A stretch of 61,214 nt of DNA from Fictibacillus nanhaiensis. Its GTDB lineage: Bacteria; Bacillota; Bacilli; Bacillales; Fictibacillaceae. The stretch spans positions 1-61,214 of the forward strand of contig NZ_JAMBOD010000011.1 in the NCBI RefSeq assembly GCF_023715445.1, given 5' to 3'. Below the pieces are notes generated by a model. It was given only the letters and a program-made list of their open reading frames with translations, was not told where the DNA came from and searched no databases. Positions 35,179-44,554 of the stretch are shown one piece after another. The position numbers were made by a program, and so were the translations under genes. Within the stretch, counting starts at the first letter, position 1. Every line of letters starts with the position of its first letter.

Positions 35179-36015
35179 ATGAAGCAATATCAAATAAACA
35201 TAATGGATAAACAATTCGAAATAAAGGAATATCCAGGAGAGAAGGGCACTATCCTTGCCATACATGGCCTGACAGGAAACCATAAAAACCTGCATTATTA
35301 CGCCGAGACCCTTTCTGGAGAGTACCGATTTATTTCTATAGATTTGAGAGGAAGAGGGAACAGTTCCCCAATGGACGACTCTCCATCCATTTTCAAGCAT
35401 GCAAGTGACGTAATTCAAATCATCAATGCCTTAAATATCGAAGACCCTATCTTGATCGGCCATTCCATGGGAGCTTACATCTCTGCGTTAGTTGGAAGTA
35501 TGGACCCACGGGTGAAAGGGATTATCCTTTTAGATGGGGGAGGGAAAGCGGATGAAACGCAGAGAGACCAGATCAAGCCATCCTTAAGCCGCCTAAGCAA
35601 AGACTATGAATCTCCTGAAGACTATGTGGAGGAAACAAAAGTTATCTATTCAAAGCTGGGTATTCAATGGAATCCAGAATTAGAAGAAAACGCAAGATAC
35701 GAGGTTAAGGAACAAAACGGTATGTGGAAACACAAATCAGATCCTAAACTGATAGCCGAAGACTTTGAAAGCTTTTATGATTATGAACCAAAATCAGTCT
35801 GCTCTAAAGTAGATTGCGATACGCTATTAGTAGTTGCCGATGGAAAGATAGGCGAAAAACCGCCTCTCTTTAATGAGAAGTCCTATGAGGATACATGCAA
35901 ATATACAAAGAAAATAGAGACAGTTACAACGCCAAGTAATCACTACACCATGGTCTTTAAAAACCAACCTGAAATAAACCAGCAAATCCAACAATTCCTC
36001 TCTAAACTAAAATGA
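35179..36015 (+). CDS. Alpha/beta hydrolase, candidate 3-oxoadipate enol-lactonase
   Basis: 278 residues. The fold is shown by AIHGLTGNHKN (oxyanion region), GHSMG with the nucleophilic serine near residue 97, and a C-terminal histidine in SNHYTMVF. In a catechol ortho-cleavage operon the expected role is hydrolysis of 3-oxoadipate enol-lactone to 3-oxoadipate (PcaD step). Family-level specificity cannot be read. GGGAGGTGG ribosome site; 21 bases after the DUF3237 gene. Confidence 0.78.
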   Translation: MKQYQINIMDKQFEIKEYPGEKGTILAIHGLTGNHKNLHYYAETLSGEYRFISIDLRGRGNSSPMDDSPSIFKHASDVIQIINALNIEDPILIGHSMGAYISALVGSMDPRVKGIILLDGGGKADETQRDQIKPSLSRLSKDYESPEDYVEETKVIYSKLGIQWNPELEENARYEVKEQNGMWKHKSDPKLIAEDFESFYDYEPKSVCSKVDCDTLLVVADGKIGEKPPLFNEKSYEDTCKYTKKIETVTTPSNHYTMVFKNQPEINQQIQQFLSKLK

Positions 36016-36034
36016 AAAGTAACGGAGGAACCCC

Positions 36035-36583
36035 ATGATGAAGGTATTTAGAAACAATGAATTAATGCTTGAACAGTCTGTCGTGACGATAGGAGCTTTT
36101 GATGGCATTCATCGAGGACATCAAGCATTAATCGAACGAGCAGTGAACCGTGCAAGGGAACTCGCTGTCCCTTCCGTCGTATACACCTTTAATCCACCTC
36201 CCCGTGCCTTTTTTCAAAATCAAATGGTTTTAACGAATGTTGGGGAAAAAATAAGCTTTATCAAAAAAATGAAGGTGGATTATGTGATCATAGCTGACTT
36301 TAATGAACACTACGCTTCACGCAGTCCTGAAGCTTTTCTGCAGGAGCTAAAAGTATTAAATCCGCAGGAAGTTTGGGTTGGACCGGACTTTAATTTCGGA
36401 AAAGGAAAAAAAGGGACGGCGGCCGACCTTTCAGCAATGTTTCAAACCTTTACCCATCCGCCGATAAAATGTTCAAAAGGCGAAACCATTTCATCGACAA
36501 GAATCCGTAATTTGCTGTGCAAACAAGAAGCTCAGCTCGCCAACGAACTTCTTGGGCGAAACTTGTTTAAAAAAATTCTTTAA
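36035..36583 (+). CDS. One-domain FAD synthetase (RibF N-terminal adenylyltransferase only)
   Basis: 182 residues equal to the nucleotidyltransferase half of RibF: GAFDGIHRGHQ (22-32, the HxGH nucleotide motif), TFNPPPRAFF, GPDFNFGKGKKG and ISSTRIR. The C-terminal riboflavin-kinase domain of bifunctional RibF is absent; the gene ends in its own terminator, so this is not a frameshift. It would convert FMN to FAD and probably feeds the FADH2-dependent hydroxylase of the same cluster. Last gene of the operon, 19 bases after the hydrolase. Confidence 0.85.
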   Translation: MMKVFRNNELMLEQSVVTIGAFDGIHRGHQALIERAVNRARELAVPSVVYTFNPPPRAFFQNQMVLTNVGEKISFIKKMKVDYVIIADFNEHYASRSPEAFLQELKVLNPQEVWVGPDFNFGKGKKGTAADLSAMFQTFTHPPIKCSKGETISSTRIRNLLCKQEAQLANELLGRNLFKKIL

Positions 36584-36590
36584 AATCTAA

Positions 36591-36623
36591 AAACCCTGTC
36601 TCCTTTTACTGGACAGGGTTTTT
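36591..36623 (+). terminator. Terminator of the aromatic operon
   Basis: AACCCTGTC / GGACAGGGTT stem with TTTTT tail. Confidence 0.9.
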
Positions 36624-36762
36624 GCTTGTTCCTTCAGGGAGTTATTATCAAACCAACTACAAACCAATCTTCTTCTACTTTTTTTATAAGGGCTTTCTGC
36701 ATATTGCTGGTACAATGGCACATTGAAGCCTAGTTCTTTCTGACCTGTTTTTTATGATAGCT

Positions 36763-36787
36763 GTTTGAAAGGTGAATAAGCGGGTAA
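36763..36787 (+). promoter_or_regulatory. Sigma-B-type promoter of the Mn catalase
   Basis: GTTTGA-N13-GGGTAA, close to the general-stress consensus GTTTAA-N12-15-GGGTAT, 45 bp before the start codon. Confidence 0.7.
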
Positions 36788-36832
36788 TCAAAGAATTGAA
36801 GCTTTATCAACCAACTATCAAGGAGGTTTCAT

Positions 36833-37687
36833 ATGTTTCGTCACCAAAAAGAGTTGCAGTTTGAGATTAAGGTAGAACGTCCAGATCCTCAGCTCGCCCG
36901 TCAGATTCAGGAAGTTTTAGGCGGACAGTTTGGGGAAATGACGGTTATGATGCAGTATCTTTTCCAAGGCTTTAACTGCAGGGGAGAAGAAAAGTACAAG
37001 GATATGCTCATGGATATTGGAACAGAGGAAATCGGACACGTAGAAATGCTATGTGCAATGATCAGTCAGCTACTTGATGGTGCTTCTCCAGATGACCAAG
37101 CAAAAGCTGCTAAAGATCCCGCTACAGCAGCAATCATGGGAGGAATCAACCCGCAGCACTTGCTTGTAAGCGGTCTTGGCGGATTGCCGACCAACTCAAA
37201 CGGTGTACCATGGAACGGAGCCTATATTGTAGCGAGCGGTAACTTATTGGCAGATATGAGATCAAATCTGCATGCAGAAAGTCAAGGAAGACTGCAAGTA
37301 GCCCGCTTGTACCATATGACGAGAGATGAAGGAGTTCGTGCTGCTTTTCGAAAAATGCTTGCGCGTGACCGATATCATCAATATCAGTGGATGGCAGCTA
37401 TTGAAGAACTTGAACAGAAGAACGGTGTAGTTGTTCCGGCTTCATTCCCGCCAGAAGCCGAATTAGAATCCCAGCCGGAAGCCTATAAGTTTTGGAACCT
37501 TTCAGAAGGACAGGAATCTAAAGAAGGATTGTGGGCAACAGGAAGTGCTCAGGATGGTACAGGTGATTTTGTTTATGAAGCAGATCCTGTCCCACAAGGA
37601 AATATCCCTAATCCTGAAGTTCCAGCACCAACCCTGCACCACGATTTGGAAAAAAGTTTAAAAACGCAAATGATGAATAGAAAATAG
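36833..37687 (+). CDS. Manganese catalase (YdbD-like)
   Basis: 284 residues. The di-manganese ferritin-like bundle is seen in GQFGEMTVMMQYLFQGF (E), GTEEIGHVEML (E and H) and HAESQGRLQVARLY / TRDEGVRAAFRKMLARDRYHQ (E, E, H). Disproportionates hydrogen peroxide in the cytosol. AAGGAGG site eight bases before the ATG. Monocistronic between two terminators with a SigB-type promoter, which matches its stress role in Bacillus. Confidence 0.94.
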   Translation: MFRHQKELQFEIKVERPDPQLARQIQEVLGGQFGEMTVMMQYLFQGFNCRGEEKYKDMLMDIGTEEIGHVEMLCAMISQLLDGASPDDQAKAAKDPATAAIMGGINPQHLLVSGLGGLPTNSNGVPWNGAYIVASGNLLADMRSNLHAESQGRLQVARLYHMTRDEGVRAAFRKMLARDRYHQYQWMAAIEELEQKNGVVVPASFPPEAELESQPEAYKFWNLSEGQESKEGLWATGSAQDGTGDFVYEADPVPQGNIPNPEVPAPTLHHDLEKSLKTQMMNRK

Positions 37688-37690
37688 AGT

Positions 37691-37723
37691 ATTGAGATGC
37701 ACTGTTCAGGGTGCATCTTTTTT
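37691..37723 (+). terminator. Terminator of the Mn catalase gene
   Basis: AGATGCAC / GTGCATCT stem with a T-run, four bases after the stop codon. Confidence 0.9.
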
Positions 37724-37856
37724 ATTTTGTGCTGATTTCCCGAATTTTCTCTTTTTTTGTAAATTAAACAAGGAATATACATTTACAAATGCGAATTTAA
37801 TAGGAAAGAAAAAAATTATCTAATAGAGAGACAGAAATGTTAGAGGGGAGTCTATC

Positions 37857-38834
37857 ATGAGCGCTAGAAATGAAAATTCATTCGAATATCATCCGCAGCT
37901 AAGAGACGTTATCACAAATGTTGAAAAAGTAATGGTAGGAAAAAAACAAGTTACTGAATTAACGCTAGTATCTATGTTAGCTGGGGGGCACGTATTGCTT
38001 GAGGATGTACCTGGGGTAGGGAAAACAATGATGGTTCGATCCATCGCTAAATCCCTTGGTCTAACATTCAACCGTATTCAGTTTACACCTGATTTATTGC
38101 CGTCGGATATGACGGGAGTATCCATATATAATCAAAAAGACATGAGCTTCGAGTTCAGACCGGGTCCGCTAGTCGGAAACGTTATTTTGGCAGATGAAAT
38201 TAACCGTACCTCTCCAAAAACACAGTCAGCTCTTCTTGAATCAATGGAAGAGATGAGCATGACGGTTGATGGGCAAACACATATCTTGCCTGACCCGTTC
38301 TTAGTAATGGCAACACAGAACCCAATTGAATACGAAGGAACATATCCGCTGCCGGAAGCCCAGCTGGACCGTTTCTTAATGAAGCTTACAATGGGATATC
38401 CAACGCCGGAGGAAGAGTTTAATGTACTTAACGTTATCGGAAACGAACATCCGATCCACTTGTTGAAGCCAGCGATTTCAGCAGAAGAGATCGCTGAACT
38501 GAAAACCGCTGTGAAAAATATTTATGTATCTGATTCTGTGAAGCGCTATATTGTTGATCTCGTTAACCGTACGCGTAATCATAAGTCCATTGCATTAGGA
38601 GTGAGTCCTCGTGGTTCACTTGCCTTGCTAAAAGCGGCACAGGCTTATGCACTGTTAATGAACCGTGATTTTGTAATCCCTGATGATGTAAAATATCTGG
38701 CACCGTTTGTCCTTGTGCATCGTGTGCTATTAAAGCCTGAAGCCCGTTTTGAAGGTGTAACCGCCCAAGAGGTAATCAAGGATCTTTTAGCCCGCGTTCC
38801 TGCACCTATTCATAAGGAACAGCATGCGAGATGA
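37857..38834 (+). CDS. yeaC: MoxR-family AAA+ ATPase (YeaC)
   Basis: 325 residues. Walker A (DVPGVGKTMMV, about 56-66), Walker B (VILADEINRTSPKTQ) and the sensor ATQNPIEYEGTYPLPEAQLDRF are typical of MoxR chaperone-like ATPases. These act with DUF58 and vWA or transglutaminase partners on membrane or cell-envelope targets. AGAGGGGAG site. Overlaps the DUF58 gene by 4 bases. Confidence 0.94.
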   Translation: MSARNENSFEYHPQLRDVITNVEKVMVGKKQVTELTLVSMLAGGHVLLEDVPGVGKTMMVRSIAKSLGLTFNRIQFTPDLLPSDMTGVSIYNQKDMSFEFRPGPLVGNVILADEINRTSPKTQSALLESMEEMSMTVDGQTHILPDPFLVMATQNPIEYEGTYPLPEAQLDRFLMKLTMGYPTPEEEFNVLNVIGNEHPIHLLKPAISAEEIAELKTAVKNIYVSDSVKRYIVDLVNRTRNHKSIALGVSPRGSLALLKAAQAYALLMNRDFVIPDDVKYLAPFVLVHRVLLKPEARFEGVTAQEVIKDLLARVPAPIHKEQHAR

Positions 38835-40102
38835 AGGCATTTCTCCAAAAATTTTGGGAGCGTTATAAAACACCTATAGGGTTTTCAGGGATCATTTTTT
38901 TACTGCTAGCTACGTTTTCTTTTGCCATGTTCCAAGGCGGATTCGTAAGCTGGTTTTTGTTTTACAGTGTTCTCCCGCTCGTTTTATATTCTGTTGCAAT
39001 GGCGTTCTATCCCATCGGGCGGCTGAATATTGAGCGGATTATTTCAAAAGAAAAACTGATGGCTGGAGAAGAAGTGGAGATCACAATTGTGGTTACACGG
39101 CGCAGCAATTTCCCTCTTTTCTATGTCGTATTGGAAGACGTGCTGCCTGAAGCACTACTTCGTGAAACCCGCTATGAAGGGAACACTCATCAGATACAAT
39201 CTCGTATACTGATGTTCCCTTTGTTTCGGAAACGTCTGAAATACTCCTATACGATTAACCCTGCACCACGCGGGTTGTTTAAGTTTGATCAAATCATGGT
39301 TAAGACTGGCGACATCTTCGGTTTTGTTTTAAAAAATACGAGTGTGTCTATAAAGGATCAAATTTTTGTTTACCCGCAATATCAGGATATTGAACGCTGG
39401 GAAAACGGGAAAATGCTTCAAACTGGTATGAAAAAGGTGGGTAAGCGTTCATTTACAGATTACACATCTACCGTAAGTGTCCGCGACTATGTGGCTGGTG
39501 ACAGAATGAATTGGCTGCATTGGAAGGCGAGTGCGCGATCTAACAAACTGCTCACAAAAGTGTTTGAGCAGCAGCGGAATGATGATTTTGTAATCGTTCT
39601 GGATCATTGCGACAAAAGCTACGGTATGAATGACTGGCTGTTTGAACGCGGTGTTTCACTCGCAGCATCACTTGTTCATTTTTCAATCTCAAAAGGCGGT
39701 TCTATCGGGTATCATCCTTTTAAAGGAAAAGAGATCCCGATGAACATTGGGGTTGAACAGGAATGGCGCATCTTTCATGAACTGGCTAAGGTGAAGGCTG
39801 ATATAAAAGAACCTTTTGAGGAACGTCTGAAGCAGGAATATATGATTGGTCATATGGAAGGGAAGACAGCGCTTATCATCTCTCCTAATCTGTCTGAATA
39901 CACGATGAAGACACTAGAACTTATAGCTTCCAGACAGCAAACGAATGTCATATTCTTTTACCTGGCTTTGGATCCTAAGCTGAACAGCCAGGAACTGACG
40001 TATATGAACCGGATCAGACAATGCGGTGTTCCGGTTACACCAATAATCGGCTCTGACTTTAATGAATCACTGAAGGCAGGTGGAATGTATGCAACAATCT
40101 AA
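38831..40102 (+). CDS. yeaD: DUF58 membrane protein (YeaD)
   Basis: 423 residues: two N-terminal membrane spans (about 17-60), then a DUF58 domain (GRRSF-like VGKRSFTDYTSTVSVRDYVAGDRMNWLHWKASARSNKLLTKVFE, near 198-240). Partner of the MoxR ATPase encoded just upstream. Its 3' end overlaps the yebA start. Function in detail unknown. Confidence 0.92.
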   Translation: MKAFLQKFWERYKTPIGFSGIIFLLLATFSFAMFQGGFVSWFLFYSVLPLVLYSVAMAFYPIGRLNIERIISKEKLMAGEEVEITIVVTRRSNFPLFYVVLEDVLPEALLRETRYEGNTHQIQSRILMFPLFRKRLKYSYTINPAPRGLFKFDQIMVKTGDIFGFVLKNTSVSIKDQIFVYPQYQDIERWENGKMLQTGMKKVGKRSFTDYTSTVSVRDYVAGDRMNWLHWKASARSNKLLTKVFEQQRNDDFVIVLDHCDKSYGMNDWLFERGVSLAASLVHFSISKGGSIGYHPFKGKEIPMNIGVEQEWRIFHELAKVKADIKEPFEERLKQEYMIGHMEGKTALIISPNLSEYTMKTLELIASRQQTNVIFFYLALDPKLNSQELTYMNRIRQCGVPVTPIIGSDFNESLKAGGMYATI

Positions 40103-42281
40103 ACAGCAGCCTTCGACCCTGCATACACTCGTTCTCTACGGATTAGGATTTCTTCTTTTATGGGAATGGCTGAGACCCTTAAAAGATATTACTACCACGA
40201 ATGATATTAACATTTTTGTGATGTATACGATGTTCTTATTCATTGTGACGTACTTTCAGCTTCCGATCTGGATTTCATTCCCGGTTAAGCTGGGTGCACT
40301 GCTGTACGCCTTACATTCTCTTTACTTTTTTGATGTATTTCTATCTTTTAAATGGGTTCCTTATCTGATAGAGGACATTCATTACAATTTATCGCTGTTT
40401 TCGGATCAGAACTGGAATGAAATGACCTCGCTCAGCCGCTCACTGCTGTTCTTTATTTTATTATGGCTTGTGAGCTATCTGATGCATTATTGGCTGATTC
40501 AAACGAGAAGGATCTTCTTATTTTTCTTAATCACGGTCATTTACATTTCCATCCTTGATACATTTACTGTTTATGACGGCCAACTGGCGATTATACGAAC
40601 GGTCTTTATCGGATTGTTGCTGATCGGTATTTTAAGAATGATGAAGATTATTGAGACAGAAGGATTTTCGTTGTTAAAAGGAAAGTTCCCTGTTCTTTGG
40701 GTAGCGCCTCTTTCAGGAGTGATTGCATTGTCATCCGTATTAGGTTATGTCGCTCCAAAAGCTTCACCGATCTGGCCAGATCCTGTACCGTTCATTCAAA
40801 ATTTGTCTGGCAAAGAAGACATTGGAGAAGGCGGAAAAGGCAGTGGTATAGCAAAAATCGGGTATGGAGAAAACGACAGCCAGCTTGGAGGTCCGTTTGA
40901 ATTTGACTATACGCTGATTTTCAAGTCATACGATAATACGAGACACTATTGGAGAATTGAAACGAAGGAATTTTATACGGGAAAAGGGTGGGAGAATAAG
41001 ATCCCAACCACAGCTGTTCCGGTTGATGCAAATCAGCCTTCCGCTCAAACAGACTATACAAAAATTTGGGAACAAGGACTAGAGATGGAAGACAGCACAG
41101 CAAGAATTGAAGCGGAAAAAGGCAAGGAATATCCGTTTCTGATGATTCCCGGCAAGTTAACGAAAATCGAAGCAGATCCAGATACGACTTTTCAGCTCGA
41201 TGGGGTAAAAGGTAAAATTTCAACCTTCCAAAATGGGGGAGAAGTTAAACTATCCTCTTACTCCATGAACTATCAACTTCCAGTATTAAAAGAAAAACAG
41301 CTAAAAGAATCAACGAATTCCTATCCGCAATATATAATGGATAACTACTTGCAGCTGCCGGAAACGCTCCCGCAGCGAGTCAGCGATCTAGCGCAAGAAA
41401 TAACAGCAAGTCAGCCGACGATATACGATAAAGTAAAAACGGTTGAAGGGTACTTTGCGAAAAATGCATATGGCTACAACACGATTGAAGTAGCTGTGCC
41501 TGAAGATAATGAAGATTATGTTGATCAATTCCTTTTTGAAACAAGAAAAGGGTATTGTGATAATTTTTCTACATCTATGATCGTCCTGCTGCGATCCGTC
41601 GGGATTCCTGCTCGTTGGGTAAAAGGTTTTACGTCAGGTACATTTGAAGGAATGGGCGATGACGGTCTTCGTGAATATACCGTTACAAATGCAAACGCCC
41701 ACTCCTGGGTTGAAGTTTACTTCTCTGGAATTGGCTGGGTACCGTTTGAACCGACTCGCGGTTTCGATAATCCGTTTCAGCCAGAAGAAGATAAAGAAAC
41801 AGCTACACCAGCTGCAGCCGTTCCTGAACAGCCTGAAAAGCCTGAAAAAGATTTGAACGAAGGCAGTACTTCTTCAACTGAAAAAATGAGCATTGGGTCG
41901 ATTTTAAAAACAGCTGGGTATATGGCTGCTGCATTATTCATTTTTCTTTTGATCGTTGCAGGACTTGCCTTCTTGTTCCGCAGAAAATGGCTTCGTCAGT
42001 ATACAATCTGGCGCTACAAACGCAAACAAGGTACAGAAACATTTGAAGAAGCGTTTGAAAAACTTTTGTGGCTGCTTAAAGTGTATGGAATTAGAAGACA
42101 GCCAGCGTATACGCTAAGAGAGTACGCACTATACGTCGATCGGGCACTCGACACGAAAGACATGAGAATCCTGGCTAAAGCGTATGAAGGGGTCCAATTC
42201 AGCCCGAAAAAGAAGACTGATTTATGGAACGAATTCAACCGTGAATTGTGGGAAAATTTAATTAAAAGAATCCGCCCTTGA
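40089..42281 (+). CDS. yebA: Transglutaminase-like membrane protein (YebA)
   Basis: 730 residues from ATG 40089, with AGGTGG five bases upstream; GTG 40080 overlaps that site. About six N-terminal membrane spans are followed by an extracytoplasmic region with a transglutaminase core: GYCDNFSTSMIVLLRSVGIPARW (catalytic Cys), NAHSWVEVYF (His) and FEPT (Asp/Glu region). A C-terminal span (near 610-632) and a DUF4129-type tail (WRYKRKQGTETFEEAF...) follow. Third gene of the yeaC-yeaD-yebA operon. Its stop codon lies inside the -35 of the guaA promoter. Confidence 0.92.
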   Translation: MQQSKQQPSTLHTLVLYGLGFLLLWEWLRPLKDITTTNDINIFVMYTMFLFIVTYFQLPIWISFPVKLGALLYALHSLYFFDVFLSFKWVPYLIEDIHYNLSLFSDQNWNEMTSLSRSLLFFILLWLVSYLMHYWLIQTRRIFLFFLITVIYISILDTFTVYDGQLAIIRTVFIGLLLIGILRMMKIIETEGFSLLKGKFPVLWVAPLSGVIALSSVLGYVAPKASPIWPDPVPFIQNLSGKEDIGEGGKGSGIAKIGYGENDSQLGGPFEFDYTLIFKSYDNTRHYWRIETKEFYTGKGWENKIPTTAVPVDANQPSAQTDYTKIWEQGLEMEDSTARIEAEKGKEYPFLMIPGKLTKIEADPDTTFQLDGVKGKISTFQNGGEVKLSSYSMNYQLPVLKEKQLKESTNSYPQYIMDNYLQLPETLPQRVSDLAQEITASQPTIYDKVKTVEGYFAKNAYGYNTIEVAVPEDNEDYVDQFLFETRKGYCDNFSTSMIVLLRSVGIPARWVKGFTSGTFEGMGDDGLREYTVTNANAHSWVEVYFSGIGWVPFEPTRGFDNPFQPEEDKETATPAAAVPEQPEKPEKDLNEGSTSSTEKMSIGSILKTAGYMAAALFIFLLIVAGLAFLFRRKWLRQYTIWRYKRKQGTETFEEAFEKLLWLLKVYGIRRQPAYTLREYALYVDRALDTKDMRILAKAYEGVQFSPKKKTDLWNEFNRELWENLIKRIRP

Positions 42282-42306
42282 CCGCTATAACAGGCATTGT
42301 TAGAAT
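42278..42306 (+). promoter_or_regulatory. Sigma-A promoter of guaA
   Basis: TTGACC (42278-42283), 17-bp spacer, TAGAAT (42301-42306), overlapping the yebA stop codon and 30 bp before the riboswitch. Confidence 0.7.
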
Positions 42307-42335
42307 GTCCTTAAGATTATAGCGTCAGATAATAT

Positions 42336-42458
42336 TCTCCTTCGTATATCCTCGATAATAAGGTTCGAGAGTCTCTACCGGGTTGCCGAAAATAACCTGA
42401 CTATGAAGGCAGGATTCTTTATAGTTATTTTAAGGAATTCTGCCTTTGTTTTTTTGTG
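42336..42458 (+). promoter_or_regulatory. Guanine riboswitch and terminator upstream of guaA
   Basis: The purine aptamer (42338-42409) has P1 CCTTCGTAT / CTATGAAGG and conserved core parts TCCTCGATAATA, GTCTCTACCGGG and CCTGACTATGA. The ligand-specifying base in TGACTATG is C, so guanine/hypoxanthine. The 3' half of P1 overlaps a terminator stem AAGGCAGGATTC / GAATTCTGCCTT (42406-42447) with a T-run, so guanine should switch transcription off. 42459-42655 before guaA shows nothing further of note. Confidence 0.92.
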
Positions 42459-42663
42459 GAAAACAAGGGTGGAATTCTTTTTGTTTTATAAAGAAAGCTT
42501 GGCTGACGACATGCACTTTAAGTCAGCCTTCGTTGCACTTATACTATCTTACTTGTTTGCTGCGTCGTTTTAACAATCGGTTAAACAAGTTATACTTTTT
42601 GATGGTGTAAAGTAAGACAAGCTGACGGATACTATAGCTGACATTAATAGATGGGGTGAGTAC

Positions 42664-44220
42664 ATGCACGAAATGAATGACTTGCACGTAATGAGCGAAA
42701 TGATCGTTGTGTTGGATTTCGGCGGACAGTACAATCAGTTGATTGCACGCCGTATCCGTGATTTAGGAGTATACAGCGAGCTGCATCCGCACACAACTAC
42801 TGCGGAAGAAATTAAAAAAATGAATCCAAAAGGAATCATTTTCTCTGGAGGACCAAACTCTGTTTATGCAGAAGGTTCACCTGCTTGTGATGAGGCGATT
42901 TTTGACCTGGGAATCCCTGTACTTGGTATCTGTTATGGCATGCAGCTGATGAGCCATCATTTTGGCGGAAAAGTTGAGCGTGCGAGCCACCGTGAATACG
43001 GAAAAGCTACTATTAACATCACAAATACAAATAAACTTTACGAAAATCTTCCCGAACAGCAAGTTGTATGGATGAGCCATAGTGACCTTGTTGTTGCGCC
43101 ACCTGAAGGTTTCGTTACAGATGCTACTAGTATCTCTTGCCCAGTAGCTGCAATGAGTGATGTATCACGTCAGCTTTACGGTGTTCAGTTCCATCCGGAG
43201 GTTCGTCATTCTGAATACGGAATCGAGTTCTTGGATAATTTCGTTAAATCCGTTTGCCGCTGTGAAGGAAACTGGACGATGGAAAACTGGATCGAAGACG
43301 AAGTACAAAAGATCCGCGAAGTAGTCGGAGACAAAAAAGTAATCTGCGCCATGTCAGGAGGAGTAGATTCTTCTGTTGTTGCGGTACTTGTTCATAAAGC
43401 AATCGGGGACCAGCTGACTTGTATTTTTGTAGATCATGGACTTCTCCGTAAAGATGAAGCAGATCAAGTTATGAAAACATTCAGCGAAGGCTTCAACATC
43501 AATATTATTAAAGTGGATGCAAAAGAACGTTTCTTAAGCAAGCTTGAAGGTGTTTCTGATCCAGAGAAGAAGCGTAAGATCATTGGCAACGAATTCATCT
43601 ACGTATTTGATGAAGAAGCATCTAATCTTAAAGGCATTGAGTTCCTTGCACAAGGAACACTTTATACAGATATCGTAGAGAGCGGTACAGCAACAGCTCA
43701 AACGATCAAATCTCACCACAACGTTGGCGGTCTTCCAGAAGATATGCAGTTCAAACTTATCGAACCACTTAACACACTATTTAAAGACGAAGTGCGTAAA
43801 GTAGGTACAGAGCTTGGTATTCCTGAGCACATCGTTTGGCGTCAGCCGTTCCCGGGACCAGGTCTTGGAATTCGTGTACTTGGCGCAATTACGGAAGAGA
43901 AGCTCGAAATCGTTCGTGAATCTGATTTCATCCTGCGTGAAGAGATCGCAAAAGCGGGGTTAGAGCGTGAAGTGTGGCAGTATTTCACTGTCCTTCCTGA
44001 TATCCGCAGTGTTGGTGTAATGGGCGATGCACGTACGTACGATTACACAATAGGTATCCGTGCAGTAACATCCATCGATGGAATGACATCTGACTGGGCT
44101 CGTATCCCGTTTGATGTACTTGAGAAAATTTCTACTCGTATCGTAAACGAAGTGGATCACATTAACCGCGTTGTGTACGATATTACATCAAAACCGCCTG
44201 CAACAATTGAGTGGGAATAG
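42664..44220 (+). CDS. guaA: GMP synthase (glutamine-hydrolysing)
   Basis: 518 residues; makes GMP from XMP, glutamine and ATP. The class I glutamine amidotransferase domain comes first (GICYGMQL with the catalytic Cys near 90, [11 protein letters not shown] with His/Glu). The ATP-pyrophosphatase domain follows ([14 protein letters not shown]-loop), then the dimerisation domain ([15 protein letters not shown], ending PPATIEWE). GGGGTGAG site before ATG 42664. Controlled by the upstream guanine riboswitch. Confidence 0.97.
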   Translation: MHEMNDLHVMSEMIVVLDFGGQYNQLIARRIRDLGVYSELHPHTTTAEEIKKMNPKGIIFSGGPNSVYAEGSPACDEAIFDLGIPVLGICYGMQLMSHHFGGKVERASHREYGKATINITNTNKLYENLPEQQVVWMSHSDLVVAPPEGFVTDATSISCPVAAMSDVSRQLYGVQFHPEVRHSEYGIEFLDNFVKSVCRCEGNWTMENWIEDEVQKIREVVGDKKVICAMSGGVDSSVVAVLVHKAIGDQLTCIFVDHGLLRKDEADQVMKTFSEGFNINIIKVDAKERFLSKLEGVSDPEKKRKIIGNEFIYVFDEEASNLKGIEFLAQGTLYTDIVESGTATAQTIKSHHNVGGLPEDMQFKLIEPLNTLFKDEVRKVGTELGIPEHIVWRQPFPGPGLGIRVLGAITEEKLEIVRESDFILREEIAKAGLEREVWQYFTVLPDIRSVGVMGDARTYDYTIGIRAVTSIDGMTSDWARIPFDVLEKISTRIVNEVDHINRVVYDITSKPPATIEWE

Positions 44221-44229
44221 GAAAAGTAT

Positions 44230-44277
44230 AAAAAACCGAACGATTATTGTAAAATAACATATAATTATTCGGAAAAG
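44230..44277 (+). promoter_or_regulatory. Inverted PurBox pair (PurR site) before pbuG
   Basis: AAAACCGAACGATTAT (about 44231-44246) and, inverted, ATAATTATTCGGAAAAG (44261-44277): two PurBoxes around CCGAAC and CCGAAT separated by about 25 bp between cores, just upstream of the promoter. Matches known PurR control of pbuG in B. subtilis. Confidence 0.75.
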
Positions 44278-44280
44278 TGC

Positions 44281-44309
44281 TTGACGAACGACACAATTCG
44301 ACCTATACT
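44281..44309 (+). promoter_or_regulatory. Sigma-A promoter of pbuG
   Basis: TTGACG (44281-44286), 17-bp spacer, TATACT (44304-44309). Confidence 0.8.
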
Positions 44310-44333
44310 CAAGATGTTAATAAAACTAAATGA

Positions 44334-44515
44334 AATTCTTACGTATAATATCGGGGATATGGCCCGAAAGTTTCTACCAGACTGCCTTAAATGGTCTGAC
44401 TACGGAAGATTATTGAAATAATGACATGTGCTATTGATAAAGTGGCATATGGACGGATTCTTTAACTTTTTCGTGATCAGACCCAAGGGCGAGTCCCTTG
44501 GGTCTTTATTTTTAT
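44334..44515 (+). promoter_or_regulatory. Guanine riboswitch and terminator upstream of pbuG
   Basis: Aptamer about 44336-44408: CTTACGTATAATATCGGGG, GTTTCTACCAGACTGCC, GGTCTGACTACGGAAG. The specificity base in TGACTACG is C (guanine/hypoxanthine). The expression platform ends in a strong terminator AGACCCAAGGG / CCCTTGGGTCT (44479-44504) with a T-rich tail. Confidence 0.92.
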
Positions 44516-44554
44516 GTAGTTCATACGTAGGTGTGTATAGGGGGAGTAAGAGAG

